Translations under genes and position numbers: made by a program | The notes under the pieces: generated by a model | The model's database searches: none | What the model saw: the letters and a program-made list of their open reading frames with translations, nothing else | Told to the model about the DNA's origin: nothing | NCBI RefSeq assembly: GCF_017876515.1 | Contig: NZ_JAGIOC010000001.1 | Location: forward strand, 2,294,001-2,358,000 | Origin: Brachybacterium fresconis | GTDB taxonomy: Bacteria; Actinomycetota; Actinomycetes; Actinomycetales; Dermabacteraceae | DNA length: 64,000 nucleotides | Reading direction: 5' to 3' | In this document: positions 26,407 to 34,527 of the stretch, one piece after another | How positions within the stretch are numbered: position 1 is the stretch's first letter | Layout: each line of letters begins with the position of its first letter

Positions 26407-27189
26407 ATGCTCCGTCCCGGACTCTGCTCCGTCACCTTCCGCGGGCTCGAGGTCGAGCGCGTCGTCGACCTCGCCGCCGATGCCGGGCTCGCCTGCATCG
26501 AATGGGCCGGCGACGCCCACGTCCCGCCCGGGGACACGGTGGCCGCCGAGCGTGCCCGCGCCTTGACCGAGCGGGCGGGGCTCGCCGTCGCCTCCTACGG
26601 CTCCTACCTGGGCTTCGAGGGATCCGACGAGGAGTTCGCCGGTCAGGCCGAGGCGGTGCTCGTCGCCGCGCGGGCGCTCGGGGCACCGCGGATCCGGGTG
26701 TGGGCCGGCCGCAGCGGCTCCGCCGACGTCACTGCGCAGCAGCGGGCCCGGATCGTCGGCCGGATCCGTGAGTTCTCCGATCGCGCCGGGGAGCACGATC
26801 TCGACGTCGGCCTGGAGTTCCACGGCGGCACGCTCACCGACGAGATCAGCTCGACCCTGGATCTGCTCGAAGAGGTGGGTCGCGAGAACGTGAGCAGCTA
26901 CTGGCAGCCGCACCAGGACATGACCGCCCCCGCGGCGATCGAGACCCTGCGCCGGGTGCTGCCGTACACATCGACGATCCACGTCTTCTCCTGGTGGCCG
27001 AATCACCAGCGCCATCCGCTCGCCGAGCGCACCGAGCTGTGGCGCGAGGTCTTCGCAGTGCTCGCCGCCGAGGGATCGGACCGCGACGCTCTGCTCGAAT
27101 TCATCCCCGAGGACGACCCCGCCGTGCTGCCCCGCGAGGCCGAGACCCTGCGCGGCCTGATCGCCGCCGGCCAGGAGAACGCCCGATGA
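26407..27189 (+). CDS. Sugar phosphate isomerase/epimerase (xylose isomerase-like TIM barrel)
   Basis: A 260-residue TIM-barrel protein of the AP-endonuclease-2/xylose-isomerase-like family. Metal-site residues are in LEFHGGTLTDE (residues 138-148) and HVFSWWP, with the C-terminal LEFIPEDD. AGGAGG precedes the ATG. Its stop overlaps the start of the next gene by four bases (ATGA), so isomerase and dehydrogenase are coupled. The substrate is unknown; the neighbouring sulfatase suggests a desulfated sugar or sugar acid. Confidence 0.9.
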   Translation: MLRPGLCSVTFRGLEVERVVDLAADAGLACIEWAGDAHVPPGDTVAAERARALTERAGLAVASYGSYLGFEGSDEEFAGQAEAVLVAARALGAPRIRVWAGRSGSADVTAQQRARIVGRIREFSDRAGEHDLDVGLEFHGGTLTDEISSTLDLLEEVGRENVSSYWQPHQDMTAPAAIETLRRVLPYTSTIHVFSWWPNHQRHPLAERTELWREVFAVLAAEGSDRDALLEFIPEDDPAVLPREAETLRGLIAAGQENAR

Positions 27190-28178
27190 AGGCACTGCTG
27201 GCGATGCCCGAGGGTCTGCCGGGCCGGATGTTCGATGCCGCCCAGCTCGCCCGCCTGGCGAAGCTGGTCGAGATCGACACCGACCACCCCGTCCCCGACA
27301 TCGCGGCCGCGACCGACCGGGAGCTCGCCGACGTCGAGGTGCTGATCACCGGCTGGGGTGCACCCCGCGTCGACGCCGCCGCACTGGCGCGGATGCCGCG
27401 GCTGCGGGCGGTCGTCCACACCGCCGGCACCGTGCGCTTCGTGGTCTCCGAGGCGGTCTGGGAGCAAGGCGACATCGTCGTGACCTCGTCGACCGAGGCC
27501 AACGCCGTGCCGGTCGCGGAGTTCACCCTCGCCCACATCCTGCTGGCCGGGAAGCGCTCCCTGGCCCGGGAGGCGCGCTACCGCGGCGACCATCAGGTCC
27601 ACCCCGGCGCGGCCGCAGCCCCGGAGATCGGCAACTACGGCGGAGTCGTCGGTCTCATCGGCGCCTCCCGGATCGGGACCCTGGTGGCCGAGCACCTGCA
27701 GCGCTTCGACCTCGAGGTGCTGATCACCGACCCCTTCGCGAGCGCGGACCAGATCGCGGAACTCGGCGCGTCGGCGGTGGAGCCGGAGGAGCTGTACGCG
27801 CGCAGCGATGTGGTCAGCCTCCACGCCCCCGACGCCCCCTCGACCCGGGGCATGGTCAGCCGGGAGCTGCTGGCGCGGATGCGGGACGGCACCACCTTCG
27901 TCAACACCGCCCGTCCCGCCCTCGTCGACCTCGACGCCCTGCGCGAGGAGCTGGTCTCCGGCCGGCTCGCCGCGGTGCTGGACGTGCACGACGACCTGCC
28001 CGAGGACGATCCGATCTGGGGCCTGGAGAACGTGTCGATCACGCCGCACATCGCCGGCTCCCAGGGCAACGAGCTGCACCGCATGGGCGAACATGCCTTG
28101 GAGGAGGTGCGCCGCCTCGCGGTCGGCGAGCCGCCGCGCTTCCCCGTCGATCCGGGCCGACGGGGCATGGAGGCCTGA
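27186..28178 (+). CDS. D-isomer-specific 2-hydroxyacid dehydrogenase
   Basis: A 330-residue NAD-dependent dehydrogenase. The Rossmann motif is VVGLIGASRIGTLVAEHL at about residues 153-170, the catalytic Arg lies in VNTARPALVDLDAL, and the His in ITPHIAGSQ near 287-295. It starts inside the stop of the isomerase gene, so both act in one pathway, probably oxidising or reducing a sugar-derived hydroxyacid. A LacI-type regulator gene follows 163 bases later on the same strand. Confidence 0.92.
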   Translation: MKALLAMPEGLPGRMFDAAQLARLAKLVEIDTDHPVPDIAAATDRELADVEVLITGWGAPRVDAAALARMPRLRAVVHTAGTVRFVVSEAVWEQGDIVVTSSTEANAVPVAEFTLAHILLAGKRSLAREARYRGDHQVHPGAAAAPEIGNYGGVVGLIGASRIGTLVAEHLQRFDLEVLITDPFASADQIAELGASAVEPEELYARSDVVSLHAPDAPSTRGMVSRELLARMRDGTTFVNTARPALVDLDALREELVSGRLAAVLDVHDDLPEDDPIWGLENVSITPHIAGSQGNELHRMGEHALEEVRRLAVGEPPRFPVDPGRRGMEA

Positions 28179-28341
28179 CCCTCGCCCAACTCGGCGCCAC
28201 CCGCACCGAAGGAAGCAAGCTCACGCAGCCCGAGGCCGTGATTCCCGGTGCAGATCGCTCCCGCCTCGTTATGCTGACTCACGTCGGGACAGCGTTTCCC
28301 CGCTCCCGATCCGACCGTCATCCCCAGCTGGAGGAGCCTCG

Positions 28342-29445
28342 ATGCCCGCCGTCCGTCTCAGCGACGTCGCCCACGACGCCGGGGTCTCCCTGGCCACCGC
28401 CTCCCGCGTGCTCAACGGCTCCAGCCGCGTGCCCGGCAAGGCCGTCGCCGAGAAGGTGGAGGCCGCCGCGCTCAAGCTGGGCTATGTCCCCAACGCCCAG
28501 GCGCAGGCCCTGGCCCGCTCGCGATCGGGCCTCATCGGACTGGTGGTCCACGACATCGCCGACCCCTACTTCGCGACCATCGCCCGCGAGGTCCAGCAGC
28601 AGGTGTTCGCCTCCCAGTCCCAGGTGCTGCTCACCCAGACCGACCGCGAGATCGACACCGAGATCCGGGCGCTGCGCTCCCTGATCGCCCAGCAGGTCGA
28701 CGCGCTGGTGCTGGTGGGCTCGCACCGCTACGGCCACGACTCCGACGCCTCGATCAGCGCGATGCTGGAGGGATTCGCCCGCAACGGCGGGCGCGTGGTG
28801 GGCATGGGACAGTCCGTCGGCGTCGGTCGCACGATCGTCCCCGACAACGCCGCGGCCGCCCATGAGCTCGCCACCGCGCTGGTCGTGGGCGGCCACCGGC
28901 GCTTCGCGGTGGTCCAGGGCATCTCCGGGATCCCCTCGGCGGCGGATCGCACCGGCGGTTTCATCGCCGCGCTGACCGAGGCCGGCATCGAGCCGGAGCT
29001 CGATGTCGAGGCGGGCCTCACCCGCGACGGCGGCTATGAGCTGGCCCGGACGATCCGGGCGCACCTCGCCGACGCCCCGGGCGAGGGCTCCCAGCCGCTG
29101 TGCGTCTTCGCCCCGGCCGACGTCATGGCCCTCGGGGCGCTCGGCGAGCTGCGCCGCCTGGGCATCGATGTGCCCGGCCAGGTGTCCGTCGCCGGCTTCG
29201 GCGGCGTGCCCGACGCGGAGGATGCGAACCCGACGCTGACCACGATCGCCCTGCCCCTGCACGAGATGGCGCGGCAGGCCGTCGAGTGGGTGCTGGAGCA
29301 GCCGGGCCAGGACGCGCCCGAGGGCCCGTTGAGCACGAGCGCCGCCCCCGCCCCGGAGAGCTCGAGCAGCACCGAGGCGACCGAGGTGCACGTGCGCGGC
29401 GACGTGCTGCTGCGCGAGTCGACGGCCCTGGCCGTCTCCTCCTGA
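28342..29445 (+). CDS. LacI family transcriptional regulator
   Basis: A 367-residue repressor. The N-terminal helix-turn-helix reads VRLSDVAHDAGVSLATASRV and continues LNGSS; a periplasmic-binding-like effector domain spans about 60-330. The Ala/Ser-rich C-terminal stretch before the last beta strand is unusual and may be a low-complexity insertion. GAGGAG lies six bases before the ATG. A TATGCT -10-like box is at 28270-28275. It follows the isomerase/dehydrogenase operon and probably controls it together with the divergent sulfatase, through the operator at 26311. Confidence 0.93.
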   Translation: MPAVRLSDVAHDAGVSLATASRVLNGSSRVPGKAVAEKVEAAALKLGYVPNAQAQALARSRSGLIGLVVHDIADPYFATIAREVQQQVFASQSQVLLTQTDREIDTEIRALRSLIAQQVDALVLVGSHRYGHDSDASISAMLEGFARNGGRVVGMGQSVGVGRTIVPDNAAAAHELATALVVGGHRRFAVVQGISGIPSAADRTGGFIAALTEAGIEPELDVEAGLTRDGGYELARTIRAHLADAPGEGSQPLCVFAPADVMALGALGELRRLGIDVPGQVSVAGFGGVPDAEDANPTLTTIALPLHEMARQAVEWVLEQPGQDAPEGPLSTSAAPAPESSSSTEATEVHVRGDVLLRESTALAVSS

Positions 29446-29521
29446 CGACGCCTGGTCCCGGCCGCGTCCGATGCCCGGGGAGCAGACGTGCCGCTCCCTG
29501 TCGACGCGACGCCCCATCCAT

Positions 29522-29540
29522 TAAGGTGAGCCTCACCTCA
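29522..29540. promoter_or_regulatory. DtxR/IdeR iron box
   Basis: The 19 bases contain the perfect palindrome AGGTGAG-C-CTCACCT (29524-29538) and match the DtxR consensus at 15 of 19 places by eye. It ends 20 bases before the start of the siderophore-interacting protein gene, where an iron-loaded repressor would block transcription. Confidence 0.85.
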
Positions 29541-29560
29541 CTCACGGATCGGAGAGGTCG

Positions 29561-30307
29561 ATGACCGCGGAGACGACCGGCCACCTGCGCACCAGCGCCC
29601 CCAAGCGCGGCCTGAACGGCGCGATCATCACGGCCTGGGGCGGCCGGGACCTGCGGTTGCGCGTCCTCGCCCGGGACGAGGTCGCCGAGAACTTCCTGCG
29701 CCTGGAGGTGGACGTCGACGGGCTCCTCGCCCGGGCCGAGGTTTACCCCACGTACTGGTTGCGCCTGTGGTTCACGACCCCGACCGGCAAGGGTCACCAG
29801 CGCGCGTACACCCTGGTCGCTCCGGATCCGGGGACCGGGACGGCCTGGCTGGAATTCTTCCTGCACGAAGGGGTCGCCTCCGATTGGGCGCGCGACGCCC
29901 GGATCGACGATGAGATCGATGCGACGGTGCTGAGCGGGAAGAACCCGGTCGAGGACTCCCCCGCCCACCTGCTGATGATCGGCGACGGCGCCTCCTATCC
30001 CGCCATCGCGGACACGCTGCGACGGTGCCCCGACATCCCTGCGACCGTCCTCCTCGAGCAGCATCACGGCGAAGGCCCGCAGATCATGGCGCTGCCGGAG
30101 CGCGAGAACGCCGCTGTGCACTGGCTCGCGCCGGATCAGGAGGTCTGCGAGGTCGCGCTCGAGGAGGCCCAGGTCGCTCCGGCCGGAACGCGGTTCTTCG
30201 TGGCCCTCGAGGGAACGCCCACGCGACGCCTCTCCTCCGCCCTGCGCAAGCAGCTGGGGGTGCCGAAGGAGTCCGTCCACTCCCTGGCCTACTGGAAGCG
30301 GCGCTGA
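29561..30307 (+). CDS. Siderophore-interacting protein (ferric-siderophore reductase)
   Basis: A 248-residue protein of the SIP/ViuB family, which reduces imported ferric siderophores in the cytoplasm. The FAD-binding region has the element HQRAYTLVAPDPGTGTAWLE near residues 86-105 (RxYT pattern) and FFLHEGVASDWAR; the C-terminal NAD-like domain includes LLMIGDGASYPAI, where FAD/NAD-linked homologues have GDETALPAI. GGAGAGG precedes the ATG. The DtxR-type box just upstream indicates expression under low iron. No siderophore transporter is adjacent. Confidence 0.92.
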   Translation: MTAETTGHLRTSAPKRGLNGAIITAWGGRDLRLRVLARDEVAENFLRLEVDVDGLLARAEVYPTYWLRLWFTTPTGKGHQRAYTLVAPDPGTGTAWLEFFLHEGVASDWARDARIDDEIDATVLSGKNPVEDSPAHLLMIGDGASYPAIADTLRRCPDIPATVLLEQHHGEGPQIMALPERENAAVHWLAPDQEVCEVALEEAQVAPAGTRFFVALEGTPTRRLSSALRKQLGVPKESVHSLAYWKRR

Positions 30308-30669
30308 GCGCAGCGCCGACGGGCACCGATTGCCCAGGGGCCGTCGACATGGTCCAGCAGCTGCTGGATCTGCTCCCACGGCAGGCCGGCCAGACCGATG
30401 AAGCGACCCAGAGGGATCTGCTCGCCCATTGCACGCATCTCCGGGCCCTGGAACAACGGGGGTCACCCAGCAGCGCCTCGAGTTGCTCCCGCCCGCCCGG
30501 GATCTCCGCCAGCTCCCGCGGTGTGGTCTCCATCGTCGCGATCAGGATCAACTCGTCCCCGGCGAGCTCGACGCCGGCGTACTCGAAGGTGGTGCAGCTG
30601 CGGCCGTGCTCGAGCGCACCGATCTCCTGGTCGGCATCGACCTGTTGCTGGACGGGCTTCAGCGACGCA
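30289..30669 (-). pseudogene. Frameshifted remnant of an unidentified protein gene
   Basis: Reading leftward from 30669, one frame gives a protein-like stretch (QQVDADQEIGALEHGRSCTT, then ELAGDELILIATMETTPREL) without a start codon. Near 30460 the sensible reading moves to another frame (PGPEMRAMGEQIPLGRFIGL, then LPWEQIQQLLDHVDGPW) and ends at a TAG at 30289. Composition and codon use in both parts are those of a real gene, so this looks like a remnant that lost its N-terminus and took an indel. It begins right after the isomerase stop and ends inside the 3' end of the siderophore-interacting protein gene. I cannot name the family. Confidence 0.6.
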
Positions 30670-31536
30670 TCACAGGTCAGGGAGCACCAGCTGCTGGTAC
30701 CGCTCCGTGACGATGCCGGTCGCCTCGTCGGCCGGGGTGGCCCAGACGTCCTGATTGAAGATCTCGACCTCGATATCCCCGGTGTACCCGGCCGCCGTGA
30801 CCATGCGCGTGATCGACGGGAAGTCGATGTAGCCGTCGCCCATGTAGCCGCGGGAGAACAGCGGCTCAGCGGCCAGCGGCAGGTTCCAGTCGCAGACCTG
30901 GTAGCTCAGCAGGCGCCCGGTCCTCCCGGCGCGGGCGATGGCCTGCGGAAGCGCCGGGTCCCACCACACGTGGTAGGTGTCCACGACCACGCCGACGGAA
31001 TCGCTGCCCGTGGACTCGGCGATGTCGAGGGCCTGGTCCAGGGTGGCGATCACGGCGCGGTCCGCGGTGAACATCGGGTGCATCGGCTCCAGGGCGAGCG
31101 TGACGCCGGCCGCTTCCGCGGAGGGGGCGAGCGTCGCGATGTTCTCGGCGACCCGGGCCCGGGCGGCGGCGATGTCCTTGTCCTCCGGCGTGATCCCGCC
31201 GACGACCATCACCAGCGTGGGGGCGCCGAGCGCGGCGGCCTCGTCGATCGCGCGGCGGTTGCCCTCGAGGGACGCGGCGCGGGCGGTCTCGTCGGCGGCG
31301 GTGAGGAAGCCACCGCGGCACAGGCTGCTCATGCGCAGTCCGGCGTCGTCGACCCGGCGTCGCAGCGCGTTCAGCCCGACCTCCTCGACGTCCTGGCGCC
31401 ACAGGCCGACGGCGTCGATCCCATGGGAGGCGGCGGTCTCGAGGAACTCCTGGATCGAGGTGGTGCGCAAGGTCCAGCGGTTCAGGGACAGGCGCGGGGT
31501 GCCGTGGCCCAGCTGCTGGGAGGGCGGGGTGTTCAT
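30670..31536 (-). CDS. Sugar phosphate isomerase/epimerase (TIM barrel)
   Basis: A 288-residue xylose-isomerase-like TIM-barrel protein. Metal-ligand candidates are Glu in TLALEPMHPMF (about 150), Asp in VVVDTYHVWWDP (about 185) and Glu in IEVEIFNQDVW near the end. AGGAG precedes the ATG at 31536. Its start overlaps the stop of the DUF993 gene by four bases (ATGA), and that gene in turn overlaps the Gfo/Idh gene, so the three form one tightly coupled operon for a sugar or cyclitol. Confidence 0.9.
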   Translation of the reverse strand: MNTPPSQQLGHGTPRLSLNRWTLRTTSIQEFLETAASHGIDAVGLWRQDVEEVGLNALRRRVDDAGLRMSSLCRGGFLTAADETARAASLEGNRRAIDEAAALGAPTLVMVVGGITPEDKDIAAARARVAENIATLAPSAEAAGVTLALEPMHPMFTADRAVIATLDQALDIAESTGSDSVGVVVDTYHVWWDPALPQAIARAGRTGRLLSYQVCDWNLPLAAEPLFSRGYMGDGYIDFPSITRMVTAAGYTGDIEVEIFNQDVWATPADEATGIVTERYQQLVLPDL

Positions 31537-32873
31537 GGGCGGGCTCCTGTGGCGAGGGCGGATGCGGGCTCGTCGACCACATCGGCGGCTCCGAGGCGGC
31601 CAGCGCCGGCGTCGGATCCCACGTCGTAGCCGGCCAGGCGGAGCATCGCGTGCCAGCGCTCGGCGGCCAGGGCCGGGTCCTCGAGGTTGCCGGTGGTGGC
31701 GGCGAGCTCGATGGTGCGCGAGAGATGGGGCAGGCTGCGTGCGGAGTGCATGCCGCCCACCATCGTGAACGCCTGCTGGTGGCCGTTCAGCCAGGACAGG
31801 AAGGCGACGCCGGTCTTGTAGTGGAAGGTGGGGGCGGAGAAGACGTGCCGGCCCAGCTCCTCGGCGGCGTCGAGGATGCGTCGCGCCTCGTCGGGGTCGC
31901 CGCGGTCGAGGGCCTGGATCGCGGCGGAGGCGGCGGGGGCGGTGGCGGCGAAGGCGCCGAGCAGGGCGTCGGAGTACTCGCCGGGCACCTGCTCCGCACC
32001 GGGCTCGGGGGTGGCGGTGCCGTCCCCCACGATGAGATGGGAGAAGTGGAAGTCGTCGCCGGTGAACATCCGCACCCCGGCCGGGAGCTTCTCGCGGACG
32101 GCGATCTCCGCCTCGGCGTCCAGCAGGCTCATCTTCACGCCGCGGATCTTCGCGGGGTCGGCCTCGATGATCCGCAGCAGGGTCTGCGCCGCGACGCTGG
32201 TGTCGGCGTCCCCGAAATAGCCCTCCAGCTGGGGGTCGAAGGCGGTGCCCAGCCAGTGCAGCACGACGGGCTCGGCGGCGGCGTCCAGCACGCGGCGATA
32301 GACCTCCTCGTACTCGGACGCCGAGGTGGCGACCCGGGCGAGATGGCGGCTGGCCATCAGCACGGCGCCCGCGCCGGTGGACTCGGTGGCGCGCAACTGC
32401 TCGACGTAGGCCTCCACGATCTCGTCCAGGCTGAGCTCGTGCTCGCTGCGCTGGTCGGTGGAGACGCCGGCGACCACGAGGTCGCGCACCTGCGACCCGG
32501 CGGGGAAGACAGCGGCGATCTGCGGGTCGGCGAGCGCCGCGCGGGCGGCGTCGGCGGTGCGGGAGATCAGCTCGCGGGTCGCGGCGGGGTCCAGGCCCAT
32601 GTTGCGCTGGGCGGTGTCCATCGCGTCCGCCACGCCCAGGCCGCGGGACCACATGGTGCGGCGGAAGGCGAGAGTCGCCTCCCAGTCGATCTCGGCCGGG
32701 GCACCGGGGGTGTTGTCCCCGTGCGCGTCGGAGACCACGTGCACAGCAGCGAAGACGACGCGGGAGCGCAGCGGGGTCGTCGGCGGAGCGAACGCGGCGG
32801 TGTCGCCGAGCTCGATCGTGCGCAGGGCGCCGTCCGTATCCAGCAGGGTCAGCGGCAGTGCCATGGTGCTCAT
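31533..32873 (-). CDS. DUF993 family protein (dihydrodipicolinate synthase-like)
   Basis: A 446-residue protein of the DUF993 family, thought to adopt a class I aldolase-like TIM barrel; no activity is established. It is regularly found beside Gfo/Idh oxidoreductases and TIM-barrel isomerases, as here. Two starts compete: ATG at 32871-32873 overlaps the upstream stop (ATGA) but has GGAGG only one base before it, while a second ATG nine bases on (32864) has the same GGAGG at about ten bases. I report the first. The operon logic suggests an aldolase or hydrolase step between oxidation and isomerisation. Confidence 0.88.
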   Translation of the reverse strand: MSTMALPLTLLDTDGALRTIELGDTAAFAPPTTPLRSRVVFAAVHVVSDAHGDNTPGAPAEIDWEATLAFRRTMWSRGLGVADAMDTAQRNMGLDPAATRELISRTADAARAALADPQIAAVFPAGSQVRDLVVAGVSTDQRSEHELSLDEIVEAYVEQLRATESTGAGAVLMASRHLARVATSASEYEEVYRRVLDAAAEPVVLHWLGTAFDPQLEGYFGDADTSVAAQTLLRIIEADPAKIRGVKMSLLDAEAEIAVREKLPAGVRMFTGDDFHFSHLIVGDGTATPEPGAEQVPGEYSDALLGAFAATAPAASAAIQALDRGDPDEARRILDAAEELGRHVFSAPTFHYKTGVAFLSWLNGHQQAFTMVGGMHSARSLPHLSRTIELAATTGNLEDPALAAERWHAMLRLAGYDVGSDAGAGRLGAADVVDEPASALATGARP

Positions 32874-34033
32874 ACCTCCGTCAGGGGGTCGAGGGCGATG
32901 CGGCGGCCGTCGGCGGCGCTGGCCAGGCCGGTCTCGGCCAGCCGCACGCCGCGGGCACCGGAGAGGAAGTCGTAGGGGTACTGGCGACCTTCGGCGAGAT
33001 GGCGCAGGAAATCCTCCCACTGCACCTTGAAGCCGTTGTCGAAGCCGTCGGGCCCGGCGTTGTCGGGCACCTCGATCCAGTCGGCGTAGTAGTCGTGCGG
33101 ATCCTTGACGTCGGGGTTCCACACCGGCTTGGGGGTCGCCTCGCGCGGCTGGATGCGGGCACTGTGCAGGCCGACGACGGCGGAGCCCTGCGTGCCGTCG
33201 ACCTGGAACTCGACCAGCTCGTCGCGGTGGACGCGCACGTCCCAGCTGGAGTTCATCTGCACCACGGTCCCGCCCTCGAGACGGAAGATGCCGTAGGCGG
33301 CGTCGTCGGCGGTGGCGGTGTACTGCCGGCCCGTCTCGTCCCAGCGCTGTCCGATGTGGGTGGCGGTCTGGGCGTAGACGTCCTCGATGCGCCCGAACAG
33401 CTCCTCGATGACGTAGTTCCAGTGCGGGAACATGTCCGCGACGATGCCGCCGCCGTCCTCGGCGCGGTAGTTCCAGGAGGGGCGCTGGGCGCTCTGCCAG
33501 TCCCCTTCGTAGACCCAGTAGCCGAACTCGCCGCGCACGGAGAGGATCTCCCCGAAGAATCCGGAGTCGATCAGGCGGCGCAGCTTGAGCAGGCCGGGCA
33601 GGTAGAGCTTGTCGTGGACGACTCCGTTGACGGTGCCGGCGTTCTTCGCCAGGCGAGCCAGTTCGAGGGCGTCGGCGAAGGTCTCCGCGGTGGGCTTCTC
33701 GGTGTAGATCGCCTTGCCGGCGGCGATGGCCTTCTTGAGGTTCGCGACCCGCAGGTTGGTCACCAGCGCGTCGAAGTAGACCTCGTAGTCGGGGTCGGCC
33801 AGCGCGGCGTCGACGTCGGTGGTCCAGCTGCTCAGCCCGTGGCGCGCGGCCACAGCCGCCAGCTTCTCCTCGTTGCGGCCCACCAGCAGCAGATCGGGCA
33901 GCAGCCGGTCGCCGTCCGCGAGTTCGACGCCGCCCTGCTCCTGGATCGCCAGCAGCGAGCGCACCAGGTGCTGGCGGTAGCCCATGCGCCCGGTGGCGCC
34001 GTTGACGATGATCCCGATCCTGCGTGTGGCCAT
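32870..34033 (-). CDS. Gfo/Idh/MocA family oxidoreductase
   Basis: A 387-residue NAD(P)-dependent sugar dehydrogenase-like protein. The N-terminal Rossmann fold has IGIIVNGATGRMG (residues 6-18), and the conserved EKP element is in IYTEKPTAETF near residue 110. GAGGAG precedes the ATG at 34033. First gene of the coupled operon with DUF993 and the isomerase. It is divergent from the ABC importer/fucosidase operon across 494 bases that hold a LacI-like operator 106 bases upstream of this start. Confidence 0.92.
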   Translation of the reverse strand: MATRRIGIIVNGATGRMGYRQHLVRSLLAIQEQGGVELADGDRLLPDLLLVGRNEEKLAAVAARHGLSSWTTDVDAALADPDYEVYFDALVTNLRVANLKKAIAAGKAIYTEKPTAETFADALELARLAKNAGTVNGVVHDKLYLPGLLKLRRLIDSGFFGEILSVRGEFGYWVYEGDWQSAQRPSWNYRAEDGGGIVADMFPHWNYVIEELFGRIEDVYAQTATHIGQRWDETGRQYTATADDAAYGIFRLEGGTVVQMNSSWDVRVHRDELVEFQVDGTQGSAVVGLHSARIQPREATPKPVWNPDVKDPHDYYADWIEVPDNAGPDGFDNGFKVQWEDFLRHLAEGRQYPYDFLSGARGVRLAETGLASAADGRRIALDPLTEV

Positions 34034-34527
34034 GCGGGGGTGCTCCTCGATTCCGGCCGTGATCGTCGAGGATCCGGCGGGGCTGACAGTGGGGCCGCGG
34101 TCCATCGCATCGGCGACTCTTTTCCAGGAGGTGCCGACGGTAACCGCTTTCCTTCGAATCAGTAGACCATGGAGGGGCGCGAGTTTCAAGTCACCCCCGT
34201 CGACACGCCGACCGCTGGTCGGCCGTGACTGCAACAGCCTGCAACCTCTGGTGATCCAGGTCGCACACCCCGTAGGAATGCCCTTACCAAACGTCCGGGA
34301 CATGCACCGGAGCATCGCCGCACACCCCGCGGTGACCAGGACGTCCACCTGTCAGGTCCGCGACACCCAGCGGCCGCGGGTCCGGATCTGCACCCTCGCG
34401 CGTCGGCCGCGCCCGCTCATCCAGGGCCGACCGCCGCGCTCACACGCCGATGACCACTCGAGGACGCCCCCACGGGACAGGCTCCTCCGAGGCCGCCGGC
34501 CCGACCAGACCCGATGAAGGGACCACC
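34034..34527. other. 494-base divergent regulatory region with LacI-like operator at 34139-34152
   Basis: GGTAACCGCTTTCC at 34139-34152 is identical in 13 of 14 places to the site at 26311-26324 and lies on the side of the Gfo/Idh operon. The remaining 375 bases up to the ABC lipoprotein start show no gene; TGCAACAGCC-TGCAAC (34230-34247 region) is a short direct repeat. An ATG 26 codons upstream of the lipoprotein start exists but would put an unlikely Ser/Gly-rich leader before the signal peptide. Confidence 0.5.

Noticed and set aside
28287..28301. Third copy of the LacI-like operator before the LacI gene
   Set aside because: GGGACAGCGTTTCCC matches the other two sites only with a gap, too weak to count as the same motif.
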